From Skermanella rosea (lineage in GTDB: Bacteria; Pseudomonadota; Alphaproteobacteria; Azospirillales; Azospirillaceae): DNA of 64,000 bases. Below, one piece after another: positions 26,411-36,307 of this stretch. The first letter of the stretch is position 1. Each line of letters starts with the position of its first letter. The stretch is from contig NZ_CP086111.1 in the NCBI RefSeq assembly GCF_016806835.2, forward strand, positions 1,995,001 to 2,059,000. Direction: 5' to 3'. The notes under the pieces are model-generated. The model worked only from the letters and a program-made list of their open reading frames with translations, was not told the origin of the DNA and made no database searches. A program made the position numbers and the translations under genes.

Positions 26411-26668
26411 TCAGACCGCCCGCGAGCGGCCCGCGATCATGCGGTAGATCGCCAGGATGATGATCGCGCCGACCACGGCGCCGATGAAGCCCGCCCCTTC
26501 GCCGGCCCGGTACCAGCCCACGGCCTGGCCCAGATAGGTCGCGACGAAAGCGCCGGCAATGCCGAGCAGGATCGTGATGATGAAGCCGCCGGGGTCGCGG
26601 CCCGGCATCAGGAACTTGGCGACGATGCCGGCCAGCAGGCCGATAATGATTGTACCGATGATGCCCAT
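26411..26668 (-). CDS. GlsB/YeaQ/YmgE family stress membrane protein
   Basis: An 85-residue transglycosylase-associated-type membrane protein with three helices: IIGTIIIGLLAGIVAKFLMP, then GGFIITILLGIAGAFVATYLG, and GFIGAVVGAIIILAIYRMI. The PGRDPGG turn is diagnostic. These small inner-membrane proteins respond to acid and osmotic stress; the biochemical role is unknown. An EcfG-like promoter match lies 40-66 nt upstream, linking it to the phyR gene next door. Confidence 0.85.
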   Translation of the reverse strand: MGIIGTIIIGLLAGIVAKFLMPGRDPGGFIITILLGIAGAFVATYLGQAVGWYRAGEGAGFIGAVVGAIIILAIYRMIAGRSRAV

Positions 26669-26708
26669 GATGTCGATCCCTCTGGATTTGCCCCTTTGAT
26701 AGCCCTGT

Positions 26709-26734
26709 AACGGCCGAAACGGTCGCGAAGTTCA
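26709..26734 (-). promoter_or_regulatory. Candidate EcfG promoter upstream of the GlsB-type gene
   Basis: On the minus strand TGAAC (first base differs from GGAAC) and CGTT (26712-26709) are 17 nt apart. The gene start is 40 nt downstream. One mismatch to the consensus, so weaker evidence than the sites at 2883 and 57081. Confidence 0.45.
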
Positions 26735-26759
26735 AATCCAAGGCGCATGGCTGCCCCGG

Positions 26760-26951
26760 CTATGGCGGGGTAACATCGTCGGGAACACGCGGCGGGCGGC
26801 GCCTGCGGCACGCGTCGGAACAGTATTTCACCTCCTCCCAGACGGCGGCCCATTTCCGCCGCCAGGCGAACGGCCGGCCGCAGGCGGCGCAGGGCTTCGT
26901 CGGCAGGTCGCCCTTGCGCCGCATGGGGCCGGTCCGCCGGACGGCGGGCAT
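26760..26951 (-). CDS. DUF2256 zinc-ribbon-like small protein
   Basis: A 63-residue protein. Four cysteines in two CxxC-type pairs (PCAACGRPF and YCSDACRRRR) mark the DUF2256 family, with the family core FAWRRKWAAVWEEVKYCSDAC between. Zinc binding is likely from the cysteine pattern. The ATG at 26951 is 5 nt after the amidase stop, so it is co-transcribed; ATG at 26924 (MRRKGD) is an alternative start. Function unknown. Confidence 0.78.
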   Translation of the reverse strand: MPAVRRTGPMRRKGDLPTKPCAACGRPFAWRRKWAAVWEEVKYCSDACRRRRPPRVPDDVTPP

Positions 26952-26956
26952 GGCGG

Positions 26957-28357
26957 TCAGGACCGCTCGGGCGGGAGCGCTATGGGATGACGCATCTCGT
27001 AGGCGCGGGCGGCCCGAAGCACGAGGTCGTCCCGGTGCATCGGCCCGACGATCTGAAGGCCGACCGGCAGGCCCGCCGAGGTCAGGCCGCAGGGGATCGA
27101 GGCGGCGGGCTGCTGGGTGAGGTTGAACGGATAGCTGAACGGGGTCCAGTCGATCCAGCCGGTCTCGTCCGGACGGCTCGGCTCGTTCTGCCCGGCCTCG
27201 AAGGCCGGGATCGGCATGGCCGGGGTCAGCAGGATGTCGTGGCGCCGGTGGAAGAGGCTCATCTGCATGCCGAGGCGGGCGCGCGCCAGGACGGCCTGCT
27301 GGTAGTCGAGCAGCGAAAGCGACGCGCCCGCGCTTTCGAACCCGCGGAGGTGCGGGTCCATCAGCGCCTTCTGTTCCTCGGTGAAGCCGGCCATCACCGT
27401 GGCGGCGCCGGCCGACCAATGGGCGAAGAAGACGTCGGTGGCGCCCGGCAGGTCGAGGACCACCTCCTCGACCTCGGCGCCCAGGTCCGTGAACTCCTCT
27501 GCCGCGCGCCGGACGAGGGCGGCGACCTCCGGGTCCACGGGCGCGCCGTTCAGGGTGGGCGCGAAGGCGACCTTCAGTCCGGCCACGCCGTCGTCCAGCC
27601 CGGCCAGGTAGTCCTTGTCGACGGGGGGTAGGGCGTACCAGTCGCGCGGGTCGGGGCATGCCAGGACCCGTAGCATCAGCGCGGCGTCCGGCACGGTCCG
27701 GGTCATCGGGCCGACATGGGACACCGTTCCGAATGGGCTCGCCGGGTATGCCGGAACCCGGCCGAAGCTCGGCTTCAGCCCGAAGATGCCGGTGAACGAC
27801 GCGGGAATGCGGATCGATCCGCCGCCGTCGGTGCCGACATGCAGCGCTCCCGTGCCGGTCGCCGCCGCCACCGCGGCGCCTCCGCTCGACCCGCCGGGCG
27901 TCATGGCCGGATTCCAGGGGTTGCGGGTGATGCCGGTCAGCGGACTGTCGGTCACCCCCTTGTGCCCCAGTTCGGGCGTCGTCGTCTTGCCCAGCAGGAT
28001 CGCACCCTGCTCGCGCAGCCTGGCGGTCGCCGGCGCATCCTCCTCCCACGGCTGGTCGGGGCTGATCGCCTTGCTGCCCCGAAGCGTCGGCCACCCCTTC
28101 GTCAGGAGCAGGTCCTTGATGGTCGTCGGAACGCCGTCCACCAGGCCGAGCGGCTTGCCCTTCACCCAGCGCTCCTCGCTGGCGCGGGCCGATTCCATCG
28201 CCGCGTCGCCGTCCACCAGGGTGAAGGCATTGAGTCCGGCATCGAGCGAGGCGATGCGGTCGAGGCAGGACTGCGTGACTTCGACGGGGGAAATCCTGCG
28301 GCTTCGGTAGAGGGCCAGAAGCTCGGTGGCGGAGAGCAGGGCCGGGTCATTCTTCAT
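26957..28357 (-). CDS. Amidase (amidase signature family)
   Basis: A 466-residue hydrolase of the amidase signature family. The Ser-cisSer-Lys triad is visible: Lys in VPTTIKDLLLTKG, Ser in PGGSSGGAAVAAATG and the nucleophile Ser in GTDGGGSIRIPASFTG. Length and motif order fit enzymes that hydrolyse aliphatic, aryl or carbamoyl amides. The substrate is not predictable. It overlaps nothing upstream and is divergent from fabI. Confidence 0.88.
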   Translation of the reverse strand: MKNDPALLSATELLALYRSRRISPVEVTQSCLDRIASLDAGLNAFTLVDGDAAMESARASEERWVKGKPLGLVDGVPTTIKDLLLTKGWPTLRGSKAISPDQPWEEDAPATARLREQGAILLGKTTTPELGHKGVTDSPLTGITRNPWNPAMTPGGSSGGAAVAAATGTGALHVGTDGGGSIRIPASFTGIFGLKPSFGRVPAYPASPFGTVSHVGPMTRTVPDAALMLRVLACPDPRDWYALPPVDKDYLAGLDDGVAGLKVAFAPTLNGAPVDPEVAALVRRAAEEFTDLGAEVEEVVLDLPGATDVFFAHWSAGAATVMAGFTEEQKALMDPHLRGFESAGASLSLLDYQQAVLARARLGMQMSLFHRRHDILLTPAMPIPAFEAGQNEPSRPDETGWIDWTPFSYPFNLTQQPAASIPCGLTSAGLPVGLQIVGPMHRDDLVLRAARAYEMRHPIALPPERS

Positions 28358-28521
28358 AGGGGAATATGCCGATATTTGTGCGGGACGGGGGGTGCGTCAT
28401 TTAGTCTAGTTCGCGGATGCCGATGTCACCAAGCCGTAATCGTTCCGTGCATTGAAGCATTAACGAAGCTCTCTTATGCTGCATCGCACAAACAAACCTG
28501 CGGGTTGATCAAGGAGCTTTG

Positions 28522-29292
28522 ATGTCGCTCATTTCCCTGGAAGGCAAACGCGGCCTGGTGGTCGGTATTGCCAACGACAGCAGCATCGCTTACGGCTGCG
28601 CCAAGGCCTTCCGGGCGCTCGGCGCCGAACTGGCCGTGACGTATCTCAACGCCAAGGCCGAACGGCACGTCAAGCCGCTGGCCGACGAGCTGGAAGCTTC
28701 GCTGTTCCTGCCGCTCGACGTCCGGGTGGAAGGCGAGCTGGAGGCCGTGTTCGCCGCGATCCAGGAGAAGTGGGGCAAGCTAGACTTCGTCCTCCACTCC
28801 ATCGCCTTCGCCCCGAAGGAAGACCTGCACGCCCGCGTCGTCGATGCGTCCCGAGAGGGTTTCCTGCTCGCCATGGACGTCTCCTGCCACTCCTTCGTGC
28901 GCATGGCCAAGCTGGCGGAACCGTTGATGGTCGACGGGGGCTGCCTGCAGACGGTCTCCTTCTACGGCGGGGAGAAGGTGGTCGAGCACTACAACCTGAT
29001 GGGTCCGGTCAAGGCCGCCCTGGAGAGCGTGACCCGGTACATGGCGGCCGAGCTGGGGACCAAGGGCATCCGCGTCCATGCCCTGTCGCCGGGGCCGCTG
29101 GCCACCCGCGCCGCATCCGGAATCGACCGCTTCGACGAGCTGATGGCCCGGGTGACGGAACGCGCCCCGACGCACCATCTGGTCACGATCGAGGATGTCG
29201 GCGCCTACGCGGCCTTCCTGGCGAGCGACGCCGCCAAGTCGCTCACCGGATCGGTCGCCTTCATCGACGGCGGCTACAACATCGTCGGGTGA
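28522..29292 (+). CDS. fabI: Enoyl-ACP reductase (NADH)
   Basis: FabI performs the last reduction in each fatty-acid elongation cycle. The 256-residue length fits. The cofactor motif is LVVGIANDSSIAYGCAKAF (the G-x5-S-x-A form typical of FabI). The catalytic Tyr and Lys are in VSFYGGEKVVEHYNLM and GPVKAALES. The C-terminus DVGAYAAFLASDAAKSLTGS is typical. An AAGGAG site sits at a good distance from the ATG at 28522. Neighbouring genes are not related to fatty-acid synthesis. Confidence 0.92.
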   Translation: MSLISLEGKRGLVVGIANDSSIAYGCAKAFRALGAELAVTYLNAKAERHVKPLADELEASLFLPLDVRVEGELEAVFAAIQEKWGKLDFVLHSIAFAPKEDLHARVVDASREGFLLAMDVSCHSFVRMAKLAEPLMVDGGCLQTVSFYGGEKVVEHYNLMGPVKAALESVTRYMAAELGTKGIRVHALSPGPLATRAASGIDRFDELMARVTERAPTHHLVTIEDVGAYAAFLASDAAKSLTGSVAFIDGGYNIVG

Positions 29293-29349
29293 CGCCCCGG
29301 CGGCTGATGGTAATCTCCCCTCGCCCCAGCCCGGGGAGAGGGGAGAACC

Positions 29350-29991
29350 ATGACCGCTGAACCGCGCCTCGCGCGAATTCTCGATTTCCTGCTGCTGACC
29401 GACCGTTTCAAGACGATCGAGCGGCGGGGCTACATAGCCGACGGCTCGCGGCGCGAGACGGATGCCGAGCATACCTGGCACATGGGGCTGTTCGCCCTGC
29501 TGCTCCACAAGGAACTCGGATTCGAGGTCGACCTGGGGCACGTCCTGACGCTGGTCCTGGTGCACGACTTGGTCGAGATCCATGCCGGCGACACCTATGC
29601 CTATGACGAGGCGGGCTGCGTCGGGCAGGCCGAGCGGGAGATCGCGGCGGCGGAACGCCTGTTCGCCGAACTGCCGCCCGACCTGGGAGCCAGCTTGCAT
29701 GCCTGGTGGCGCGAGTTCGAGGCCGGGGAAACCCCCGAGGCCCGTTTCGCCAAGGCGATCGACCGGCTCCAGGGCTTCGCGCAGAACTACAATTCGGGCG
29801 GACGGGCGTGGCGCGAGAACGGCATCGCTCGGGAGCGGACCTATCAGCGCACCGACCTGCCGATGGCGGTCGACCCGGCGCTGAGAAGCATCGTGGAGGA
29901 ACTGTACCGGCGGGCCGACCGGGAGGGACTTTGGCCGGAGGATGCCGCTTCGCCGGGCCGGGCGGGCAGGTCCGGTCCGAGGGAGACCTGA
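29350..29991 (+). CDS. HD-domain nucleotidase (YfbR/HDDC2 type)
   Basis: A 213-residue metal-dependent phosphohydrolase. The HD motif elements are in order: DAEHTWHMGLFALLLH (first His), LVLVHDLVEIHAGDTYAYD (His-Asp) and FAKAIDRLQGFAQNY (final Asp). These are characteristic of HDDC2/YfbR 5'-deoxynucleotidases. The start is 57 nt behind fabI, after a GGGGAG-rich leader. The physiological substrate is not certain. Confidence 0.85.
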   Translation: MTAEPRLARILDFLLLTDRFKTIERRGYIADGSRRETDAEHTWHMGLFALLLHKELGFEVDLGHVLTLVLVHDLVEIHAGDTYAYDEAGCVGQAEREIAAAERLFAELPPDLGASLHAWWREFEAGETPEARFAKAIDRLQGFAQNYNSGGRAWRENGIARERTYQRTDLPMAVDPALRSIVEELYRRADREGLWPEDAASPGRAGRSGPRET

Positions 29992-30052
29992 TGCCGAGTG
30001 ACCCGCGGCCGGAACCTGTGTGTCCCGGCCGCCATTCCGGGATCGGCAGCCT

Positions 30053-30877
30053 TCAATAATACGCCACGCGCTGCCGCCGGCCTTGGGCATGTTCCCACGA
30101 CCACTCCACCAGTGCCGATACGAAACGCTCCAGTACCGGCCGGACCGACGTGGCCAGGTCGCCGCGGTAGCGGAACGGGGGCTTTTCATCCATGTAGGTG
30201 CCCTGGCTTATCTGGAGCTGGACGACATGGATGTTGTCCTCCGGCCTGCCGTAGTGGCGGGCGATGTAGCCGCCCGCCCCCCGCGGGTCGAACAGGGACG
30301 TGAAATTGTCCGTACAGGCCAGGACGTTGGACAGGCGCCTGGAGAGATGGGGGCTGGCGCTGGTGTCGTCGGCCGTGACCAGGTTGAAGTCGCTCCGGCC
30401 GGGACCGGGAGCATCGCCGGCCGCCTTGGCGGAATGCGCATCGAACAGGACCGCGATCCCGAAGCGATCCTTCAGGGCGGCCAGTTCCGCCTGAAGCTGG
30501 CGATGGTAGGGGTGCCAGTAAGTCATGATCCGGCGCCTGACTTCCACCGCGTCGGGCTGGCACCCGTCCAGGTATATGGGAAAGTCGTCCGCCGTGCTGG
30601 TCGGGCACAGTTCGGTGAAGCCGCGGCCACTGGAAAGTCCGCTCCGCGACGGGTCGCGATTGAGATCGATGACGTAGCGCGACTGGGTCGCCGCGAGGAA
30701 ACCCACGCCGAGAGCCGGGGCGAAATTGTAGAGACGATCCAGATGCCAATCCGTATCCGGCACCTGTTGCGCCCAGTCGGTCATGCCGACGGCGATCTCC
30801 CGGGGAAGGTCGGTGCCCACATGGGGCAGGCTTATCAGCACCGGGGTTTCTCCGGGCTGGAATCGGTAACTCTCCAT
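30053..30877 (-). CDS. hutG: N-formylglutamate deformylase
   Basis: A 274-residue N-formylglutamate amidohydrolase, the last step of one histidine-degradation route. The signature VLISLPHVGTDLPREIAVGM at the start, DTDWHLDRLYNF and the zinc-binding region VLFDAHSAKAAG are visible. The other hut genes are not in the window, so it may be part of a dispersed pathway. It is convergent with the HD-domain gene, and the promoter region is shared with the ArsR side (30878-31075). Confidence 0.85.
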   Translation of the reverse strand: MESYRFQPGETPVLISLPHVGTDLPREIAVGMTDWAQQVPDTDWHLDRLYNFAPALGVGFLAATQSRYVIDLNRDPSRSGLSSGRGFTELCPTSTADDFPIYLDGCQPDAVEVRRRIMTYWHPYHRQLQAELAALKDRFGIAVLFDAHSAKAAGDAPGPGRSDFNLVTADDTSASPHLSRRLSNVLACTDNFTSLFDPRGAGGYIARHYGRPEDNIHVVQLQISQGTYMDEKPPFRYRGDLATSVRPVLERFVSALVEWSWEHAQGRRQRVAYY

Positions 30878-31075
30878 CGGTTCCTCACATCCCCGCGATC
30901 CCCGGGTCGGGGCGGGGCGGCCAGAAGAAGAAGCGCCAGGGGGTCGGCAGCGGCGATCGAGGTCCGCTGTGCGACTATGACCAAAGAACTATCGATGAAG
31001 ATCGTTCGGGGGTCAAACGATATGTAGCTTTTGTGAAGCGGTTGCAGTCCCGTCCGGGACCTCATGCCGCAGCGT

Positions 31076-31423
31076 TCAGGCTTCCAGATCCGGCTCGCTC
31101 TCGGCGACGTGGTCGACCATGTCGGACAACACCCGGCGGATGTGCTCGTCGGTGATCAGGTAGAAGACTCGGTTGCCGCGTCGTTCCGCCTGGATCAGGC
31201 GGCCGGCGCGCAGCAGGCGGAGATGGTGGCTGACCAGCGACGCCGAGAGCCCGAGCTGGCTCGCCATGTCGCCGACCGATGCGGGCGTTTCCAGGCAGGC
31301 GAGGATGATCCGCAGCCGGCTCGGATCGCTCATCAGGCGGAACATGTCCGCCAGTTCGGTGGTCTGGTCCTCCGAAAGACGCAGATGGGCGGGAAGATCC
31401 TTGGCGGAGGTATGCTTCAGCAT
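31076..31423 (-). CDS. ArsR-family transcriptional regulator
   Basis: A 115-residue winged-helix repressor. The segments ADMFRLMSDPSRLRIILACL, SVGDMASQLGLSASLVSHHL and RLIQAERRGNRVFYLITDEH match the ArsR/SmtB fold. No metal-binding cysteine cluster (CxCxC) is visible, so the inducer is not a typical arsenite-type metal. It may regulate hutG or the deacylase on either side. Confidence 0.85.
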   Translation of the reverse strand: MLKHTSAKDLPAHLRLSEDQTTELADMFRLMSDPSRLRIILACLETPASVGDMASQLGLSASLVSHHLRLLRAGRLIQAERRGNRVFYLITDEHIRRVLSDMVDHVAESEPDLEA

Positions 31424-31501
31424 GGATTGGGTCCGATCCGGCGGTTCAATACATAAAGATCAGCTTTCCGCCACCCGGTATCAAGCCCGGCGTCGCGGAC
31501 A

Positions 31502-32644
31502 TCAATCGACCAGGAGAGACCAGGTACGGTCGCTCAAGGGCACGGTTCCGGCGACGGCGGCCACCGTTTCGCCGGCCGCCGCCATCTTCATCTGCGTCCG
31601 GGACCACAGCAGGCCGGAGGTGCGGCTGACCAGGGGAGTGCGCGCGGCCCGCGGATCTTGCGCCGTCGGATCGACGATCTCCGCGACCACCTCGCCGTTC
31701 CTGACGAAATCACCGATCTCCCGCCGGAAGGCGACGATCCCCGGCAGCGGTGCGATCAGCCGGTCGACGCCCGACAGCGGCGTCGCCGCGCAGCGTGCCG
31801 GCGGGACCGGGCCGGGAGCACCGGCGACCAGGCCGCGGCGCTGAAGGAAGCGGAGGATGTTGTCCGCATCCGAAGCGGCGGTCCCATCCTGCACGTCGGA
31901 CTTCCCGCGCAGCTCCACCGTCGCGGAAAGGCAGGCGGACGGTACCGGGAAGCGCTCGCCGAAGCGGAGCCGCAACTTCCACCAGGGCATGGAGCAGGCC
32001 TCGTCGAACGGATCGCCGCCGCTGTCGCCGGCCAGCATCACTGCCCGGCAGCCCAGCTGGGCCGCGAGGTCGGCGGCCCCCGGCCAGAGATCGTCGGACA
32101 CATACATGTGCATCAGCGATTCGAGGTCGCAGTGCAGGTCCAGGACGATGTCGGCGTCGATCGCCAGGGTCAGCAGCGTCCGGCGCAGTTCCTGGACGTC
32201 GCTCCCGGAGCGGACTTCCCCGAGCGCCTCGATCAGCGCCGCCCGGATGGCGGCCACGTTGTCCGCCGCGTCGGCGCCGAGCCTGTCTTCGAGCCGCGGC
32301 GCCACGGTCTCGACCAGGTCTGCGAAGCCGCGGTTGAAATTCTGTCCATGCTCCAGGGAACTGCGGCCGTGGAGACGGCCCGCCAGGTACTGGTCAAGCC
32401 CGATCGGGTTCGCGACCGGGACGACGACGACCTCGCCGCGGATGGCGCCGTTCCGGTCGGCCTCGTCGAGTCGCGCGATCAGGTGGTGTGCGACCAGCAT
32501 CCCGGGGATCTCGTCCGCATGCAGCCCCGCCTGGACATAGGCCTTCGGCCGCGCGCCGGGCGTGCCGTAACGATGCACGGTGACGTGTCTCGCCGTTCCG
32601 AGATGCTGCGCGGGAAGCGGAAGGGCGACGGTGGTCTTGGCCAT
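31502..32644 (-). CDS. Succinylglutamate desuccinylase/aspartoacylase family protein
   Basis: A 380-residue zinc carboxypeptidase-fold deacylase (M14-like AstE/AspA family). The zinc ligands are in VQAGLHADEIPGMLVAHHL (His and Glu) and ADIVLDLHCDLESLMH (His). The substrate-site neighbourhood is GQNFNRGFADLV. The C-terminal beta domain (PLPGIVAFRREIGDFVRNGE) is typical of the family. It removes an acyl group from an amino acid or amino sugar; the substrate is unknown. It lies 78 nt behind the ArsR start. Confidence 0.83.
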   Translation of the reverse strand: MAKTTVALPLPAQHLGTARHVTVHRYGTPGARPKAYVQAGLHADEIPGMLVAHHLIARLDEADRNGAIRGEVVVVPVANPIGLDQYLAGRLHGRSSLEHGQNFNRGFADLVETVAPRLEDRLGADAADNVAAIRAALIEALGEVRSGSDVQELRRTLLTLAIDADIVLDLHCDLESLMHMYVSDDLWPGAADLAAQLGCRAVMLAGDSGGDPFDEACSMPWWKLRLRFGERFPVPSACLSATVELRGKSDVQDGTAASDADNILRFLQRRGLVAGAPGPVPPARCAATPLSGVDRLIAPLPGIVAFRREIGDFVRNGEVVAEIVDPTAQDPRAARTPLVSRTSGLLWSRTQMKMAAAGETVAAVAGTVPLSDRTWSLLVD

Positions 32645-32733
32645 GGAGTATCCGATACCGGGTTCTTCTATCCCGGCAATCTAAGCGGTGCCGGCCGTCC
32701 GGGCACAAGGAGGATTTTCGGACAACGGGCGGA

Positions 32734-35700
32734 TCAGGACAGGGCGGGCGCGGTTTCCGTCGGCAGCGCGTCGAGAAAGGACCAGAGGGCTTGGCGGGAT
32801 GTCTCGAACAGCGTTTCGACGTCCCCAAGCATCGCCCGGACCTTTTCGTTGCCGGCGCCGCCGCCTCCGGCATCTTCGACCTCCCGCCTCAGGTCCGACG
32901 CGACCGCTGCGAGCCGGGCCAGTCCCAGGTTGGAGGCGGCTCCCTTGAGCTGGTGGGCGTGTCGGTCGAGCGCCTCGGGGACGCCGCTCTCCGCCGCTTC
33001 GCGAAGCGCCTCGAGGGTCGCGGCATGGCTGCTGAAGAACTGGCCGGCGAGCCCGCGGTAATCCTCCACCCCGATCACCGAAAGCAGTTCCCGGATCCCG
33101 TCCTCGTCCAGCAGGTCCGGGGGCCGTTCGGGGCCGTCGGTCGCCGGCGCGGGCCGGTCGCCGGCATGGGACGTGGCGAAGCCGATGGATCCCCATTTCT
33201 CGATCATGTCCACCAGGATCTGCTGGTGGACCGGCTTCGCGATATAGTCGTCCATGCCGGCGGCAAGGCAGCGCTCGCAATCCGACGGAAGCGCGTTCGC
33301 GGTCATGGCGATGATCGGGATCCGCCGCTTTTCGCCGGGCAGGCCGCGAATCGCGGCGGTCGCCTCGAAGCCGTCCATCTCGGGCATCTGCACATCCATC
33401 AGGACGAGATCGTAAGCCTTCGACCGCACCATCTCCACCGCCTCGGCGCCGTTGTTCGCGATGTCGACCGCGTGGCCCATCTTGCGGAGCCGCCGTGCCG
33501 CGACCTGCTGGTTGATCAGGTTATCCTCCGCCAGCAGGATGGCGAGGAGCCGGTTCGGCGCTCCGGGCGCCGTGGCCGCCGGGCCGTCCGCCCGCGGGGA
33601 GGAGGTCACGGCCGCGGATTCGGCCGGCGGGGAATGGGCGGTCCGGGACATCTGGTCGAACAGGTAGTGGCAGCGGATGGGCTTCATCACCGTCGCCGCG
33701 GCTCCCGCCGCCTGGGCGAGGACGCGCAGTTCCTCCGATCCGTCGCTCGACGCCAGGATGGCCACCACCCCCGCGGTGAGCGGGTCGGCCTTCATCGCGC
33801 GGACGAGGTCGATGCCGGTCATCCCGGGCATCATCTGATCGATGATCGCCATGTCGTAGGGACGGCCGGACAGGCCCGCCCCGGCCAGCATGGCCAGCGC
33901 CTCGGCCCCGGAGGTCGCGGTGTCGGCGACCATGCCCCAGGATTCGAGCTGACGCTGAAGCAGGTCCCGGTTTATCGCGAGATCGTCCACCACGAGGGTC
34001 CGCTTGCCGGTCATCTCCATGCCGGCCCTTCCCGAGGCCCGGCCGACGCCGTCGGCGACGGGGGTGAGCGGAATCTCGATGATGAAGACGCTGCCCTTCC
34101 GGTGCTCGCTGCGCACGTCTATCGTCCCGCCCAGCAGGTCGATCAGCCGCTTCGAGATGGCGAGGCCGAGGCCGGTCCCGCCGAACCGCCGGGTGGCCGA
34201 GGAGTCCACCTGGGTGAACATGGTGAAGAGACGGGGCAGGGCCTCCGACGGGATGCCGATGCCGGTATCGGTAACCTCGAAACGGACGATGACCCGGCCG
34301 TTCGCCTCCCCGACCTTGCTGGCGACCAGGGATACCCATCCGGTCTCGGTGAACTTGACGGCGTTGCCGGCCAGGTTGAGCAGGATCTGGCGGATCCGTC
34401 CGGGATCGCTGCGGAAAACGCCCTGAAGCTCCGCCGGGACCAGATAGGCCAGTTCGATCCGCTTGCTGCCGGCGCGGGGCGCCAGGATCGCCAGGACGCT
34501 CTCGACCAATTGGAGAAGCTCGAAATCGATTTCGTCGAGGGTGAGGCGGTTGGCTTCCATCTTGGAGAAGTCGAGGATGTCGTTGATGATCGTCAGCAGC
34601 GCCTCTCCCGATTCCTGGATGATCTCCGCATAGCGGCGCTGTTCCTCCTCCAGCTTGGTGTCGAGCAGCAGGCCGGTCATGCCGATCACGCCGTTCATGG
34701 GCGTCCGGATCTCGTGGCTCATGGTGGCCAGGAACTCCGACTTGGCGCGGTTGGCGATCTCCGCCTCCTCCTTGGCCTTGCGCAGGTCGGCCTCGTTGCG
34801 CTTGCGTTCGGTGATGTCGCGCAGTTCGGTGACGCAGGCATCGACGCCGCGGAACGGGATCGGGCGCGAGCGCAGCTCGACCGGGTAGCAGGAACCGTCG
34901 CGCCGCAGGCCCGAGGCGTCGCAAGGCTCGGCCGAGCCGGTCAGGACCGGCACCGAGACGCGCGCCCGGTCCGCCGGATCGATCAGGTTGAGGACGCTGC
35001 GGCCGATCAGGTCGTCGTAGGAGAAGCCGGTGGAGGCGCACAGGGCCTGGTTCGCTTCCAGGATCACGCCCCGCTGATGGATCGCGATGCCGGTGAAGGA
35101 CGCCTCGTGGAGGGCGCGGAACCGCTTCTCGCTTTCCCGCAGCGCCGCCTCCGACTGGCGGCGCGCCTCATGTCCGTCCATGAAGGCGTTGAACCAGCGG
35201 GTCAGGTCGGCGACCTCGCCGCTGCCGAGGACGGGGAGCCTTTCGCCGGGACCGGAGCCGTCCTGGCCGGATCCGTCCTGAAGGGACTGGAAGCGGGAGG
35301 TGATCCGGCGGATCGGCGCCACGACGCTGCGCGAATAGGACATCGCCGCGAGCAGCGCCACCGCCAGGCACACGGCCATCACCCCCGCGGTGACCCGGCT
35401 GATGGTGCCGACATGCCGGTTGAGCGACTCGAGGTCGACGACCTGGGCGATCAGCCAGCCGGTACGGTCGGAGCGCAGGTAGGTCACGACGACCGGCCGG
35501 CCGGCGATCGGGTGGGTGAAGCTGCCGGCCTGTCCGGAGAAGCCTTCGGCGAAGGACGCGTTGAGCCGTTCGCCGATCAGGCCGCGGTCGGGATGGTAGA
35601 TGATCCGCCGGGCGGCGTCGGCCAGCAGCATGTGCGACGTGGCTTCGGTCTCGCTGTCGCGGAAATGCTGGTAGAGCAGGTCCACGCTGTAGTTCACCAC

Positions 35701-36300
35701 CAGGAGCGCCACCGGCCGGTCGCGCAGGGTGGCCCGGTCGAAGCTTCGCATCACCTTGGCCGCGGTGATCACCTTGCGGTGGCTCGAACTGGCGTTGACG
35801 TTGTCCTCGATCCCTGCCCAGTGGACCGTGCTGGAACTGGCCACCGCCTCGTCGTAGATGCGCTCCCGGACATCCTTGCGGATGTGCCCGACGTCGAGCG
35901 TGTCGCCCACGTGGTAGTGGGTCCCGTCCGCGGTGAAGATGTCGATCGAGACCAGTCCCCTGATGTTCAGGTAGCTGTTCAGGATGTAGCCGATACGGGC
36001 CTGGGTCGCGAGGTTGGTGAAGCTGTCCCGGGCGGTGCCGTCCTGCTTGAGCGCATCGGTGATGGCATCGACGCCCGAAATGTTCGCGATCAGGCTCTCG
36101 ACCTGGTCCATCTGGACGTGCAGGTGGTCACGCTGGCTGCGGACCTGCTCGGCCGCGTGCCGGCTCGCCTCGGTCGCCAGGATCGAGCGGGAGACCTCGA
36201 TCGCGGTCAGCCCGATCGCCAGGATCGGCAGGAAGCTGAGGAACATCAGGTAGGCGATGAACCTCAGCGTGATGTTCAACCTCAAGCGGGACAGCCACAT
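32734..36300 (-). CDS. Hybrid sensor histidine kinase with Cache, PAS, two REC and HPt domains
   Basis: A 1,188-residue membrane kinase. Order: transmembrane helix (about 14-34), periplasmic Cache-like domain (to about 290), second helix (about 300-325), HAMP, PAS (about 395-500, [20 protein letters not shown]), H-box [20 protein letters not shown] (about 545), ATPase with [18 protein letters not shown], two receivers ([12 protein letters not shown] and [12 protein letters not shown]), and an HPt domain with the phosphorylated His in [16 protein letters not shown]. Its start is 7 nt after the stop of the binding protein gene, so the two form one signalling unit. Signal unknown, but the partner suggests a sugar-like ligand. 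Confidence 0.9.
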   Translation of the reverse strand: MWLSRLRLNITLRFIAYLMFLSFLPILAIGLTAIEVSRSILATEASRHAAEQVRSQRDHLHVQMDQVESLIANISGVDAITDALKQDGTARDSFTNLATQARIGYILNSYLNIRGLVSIDIFTADGTHYHVGDTLDVGHIRKDVRERIYDEAVASSSTVHWAGIEDNVNASSSHRKVITAAKVMRSFDRATLRDRPVALLVVNYSVDLLYQHFRDSETEATSHMLLADAARRIIYHPDRGLIGERLNASFAEGFSGQAGSFTHPIAGRPVVVTYLRSDRTGWLIAQVVDLESLNRHVGTISRVTAGVMAVCLAVALLAAMSYSRSVVAPIRRITSRFQSLQDGSGQDGSGPGERLPVLGSGEVADLTRWFNAFMDGHEARRQSEAALRESEKRFRALHEASFTGIAIHQRGVILEANQALCASTGFSYDDLIGRSVLNLIDPADRARVSVPVLTGSAEPCDASGLRRDGSCYPVELRSRPIPFRGVDACVTELRDITERKRNEADLRKAKEEAEIANRAKSEFLATMSHEIRTPMNGVIGMTGLLLDTKLEEEQRRYAEIIQESGEALLTIINDILDFSKMEANRLTLDEIDFELLQLVESVLAILAPRAGSKRIELAYLVPAELQGVFRSDPGRIRQILLNLAGNAVKFTETGWVSLVASKVGEANGRVIVRFEVTDTGIGIPSEALPRLFTMFTQVDSSATRRFGGTGLGLAISKRLIDLLGGTIDVRSEHRKGSVFIIEIPLTPVADGVGRASGRAGMEMTGKRTLVVDDLAINRDLLQRQLESWGMVADTATSGAEALAMLAGAGLSGRPYDMAIIDQMMPGMTGIDLVRAMKADPLTAGVVAILASSDGSEELRVLAQAAGAAATVMKPIRCHYLFDQMSRTAHSPPAESAAVTSSPRADGPAATAPGAPNRLLAILLAEDNLINQQVAARRLRKMGHAVDIANNGAEAVEMVRSKAYDLVLMDVQMPEMDGFEATAAIRGLPGEKRRIPIIAMTANALPSDCERCLAAGMDDYIAKPVHQQILVDMIEKWGSIGFATSHAGDRPAPATDGPERPPDLLDEDGIRELLSVIGVEDYRGLAGQFFSSHAATLEALREAAESGVPEALDRHAHQLKGAASNLGLARLAAVASDLRREVEDAGGGGAGNEKVRAMLGDVETLFETSRQALWSFLDALPTETAPALS

Positions 36301-36307
36301 CGCGGCG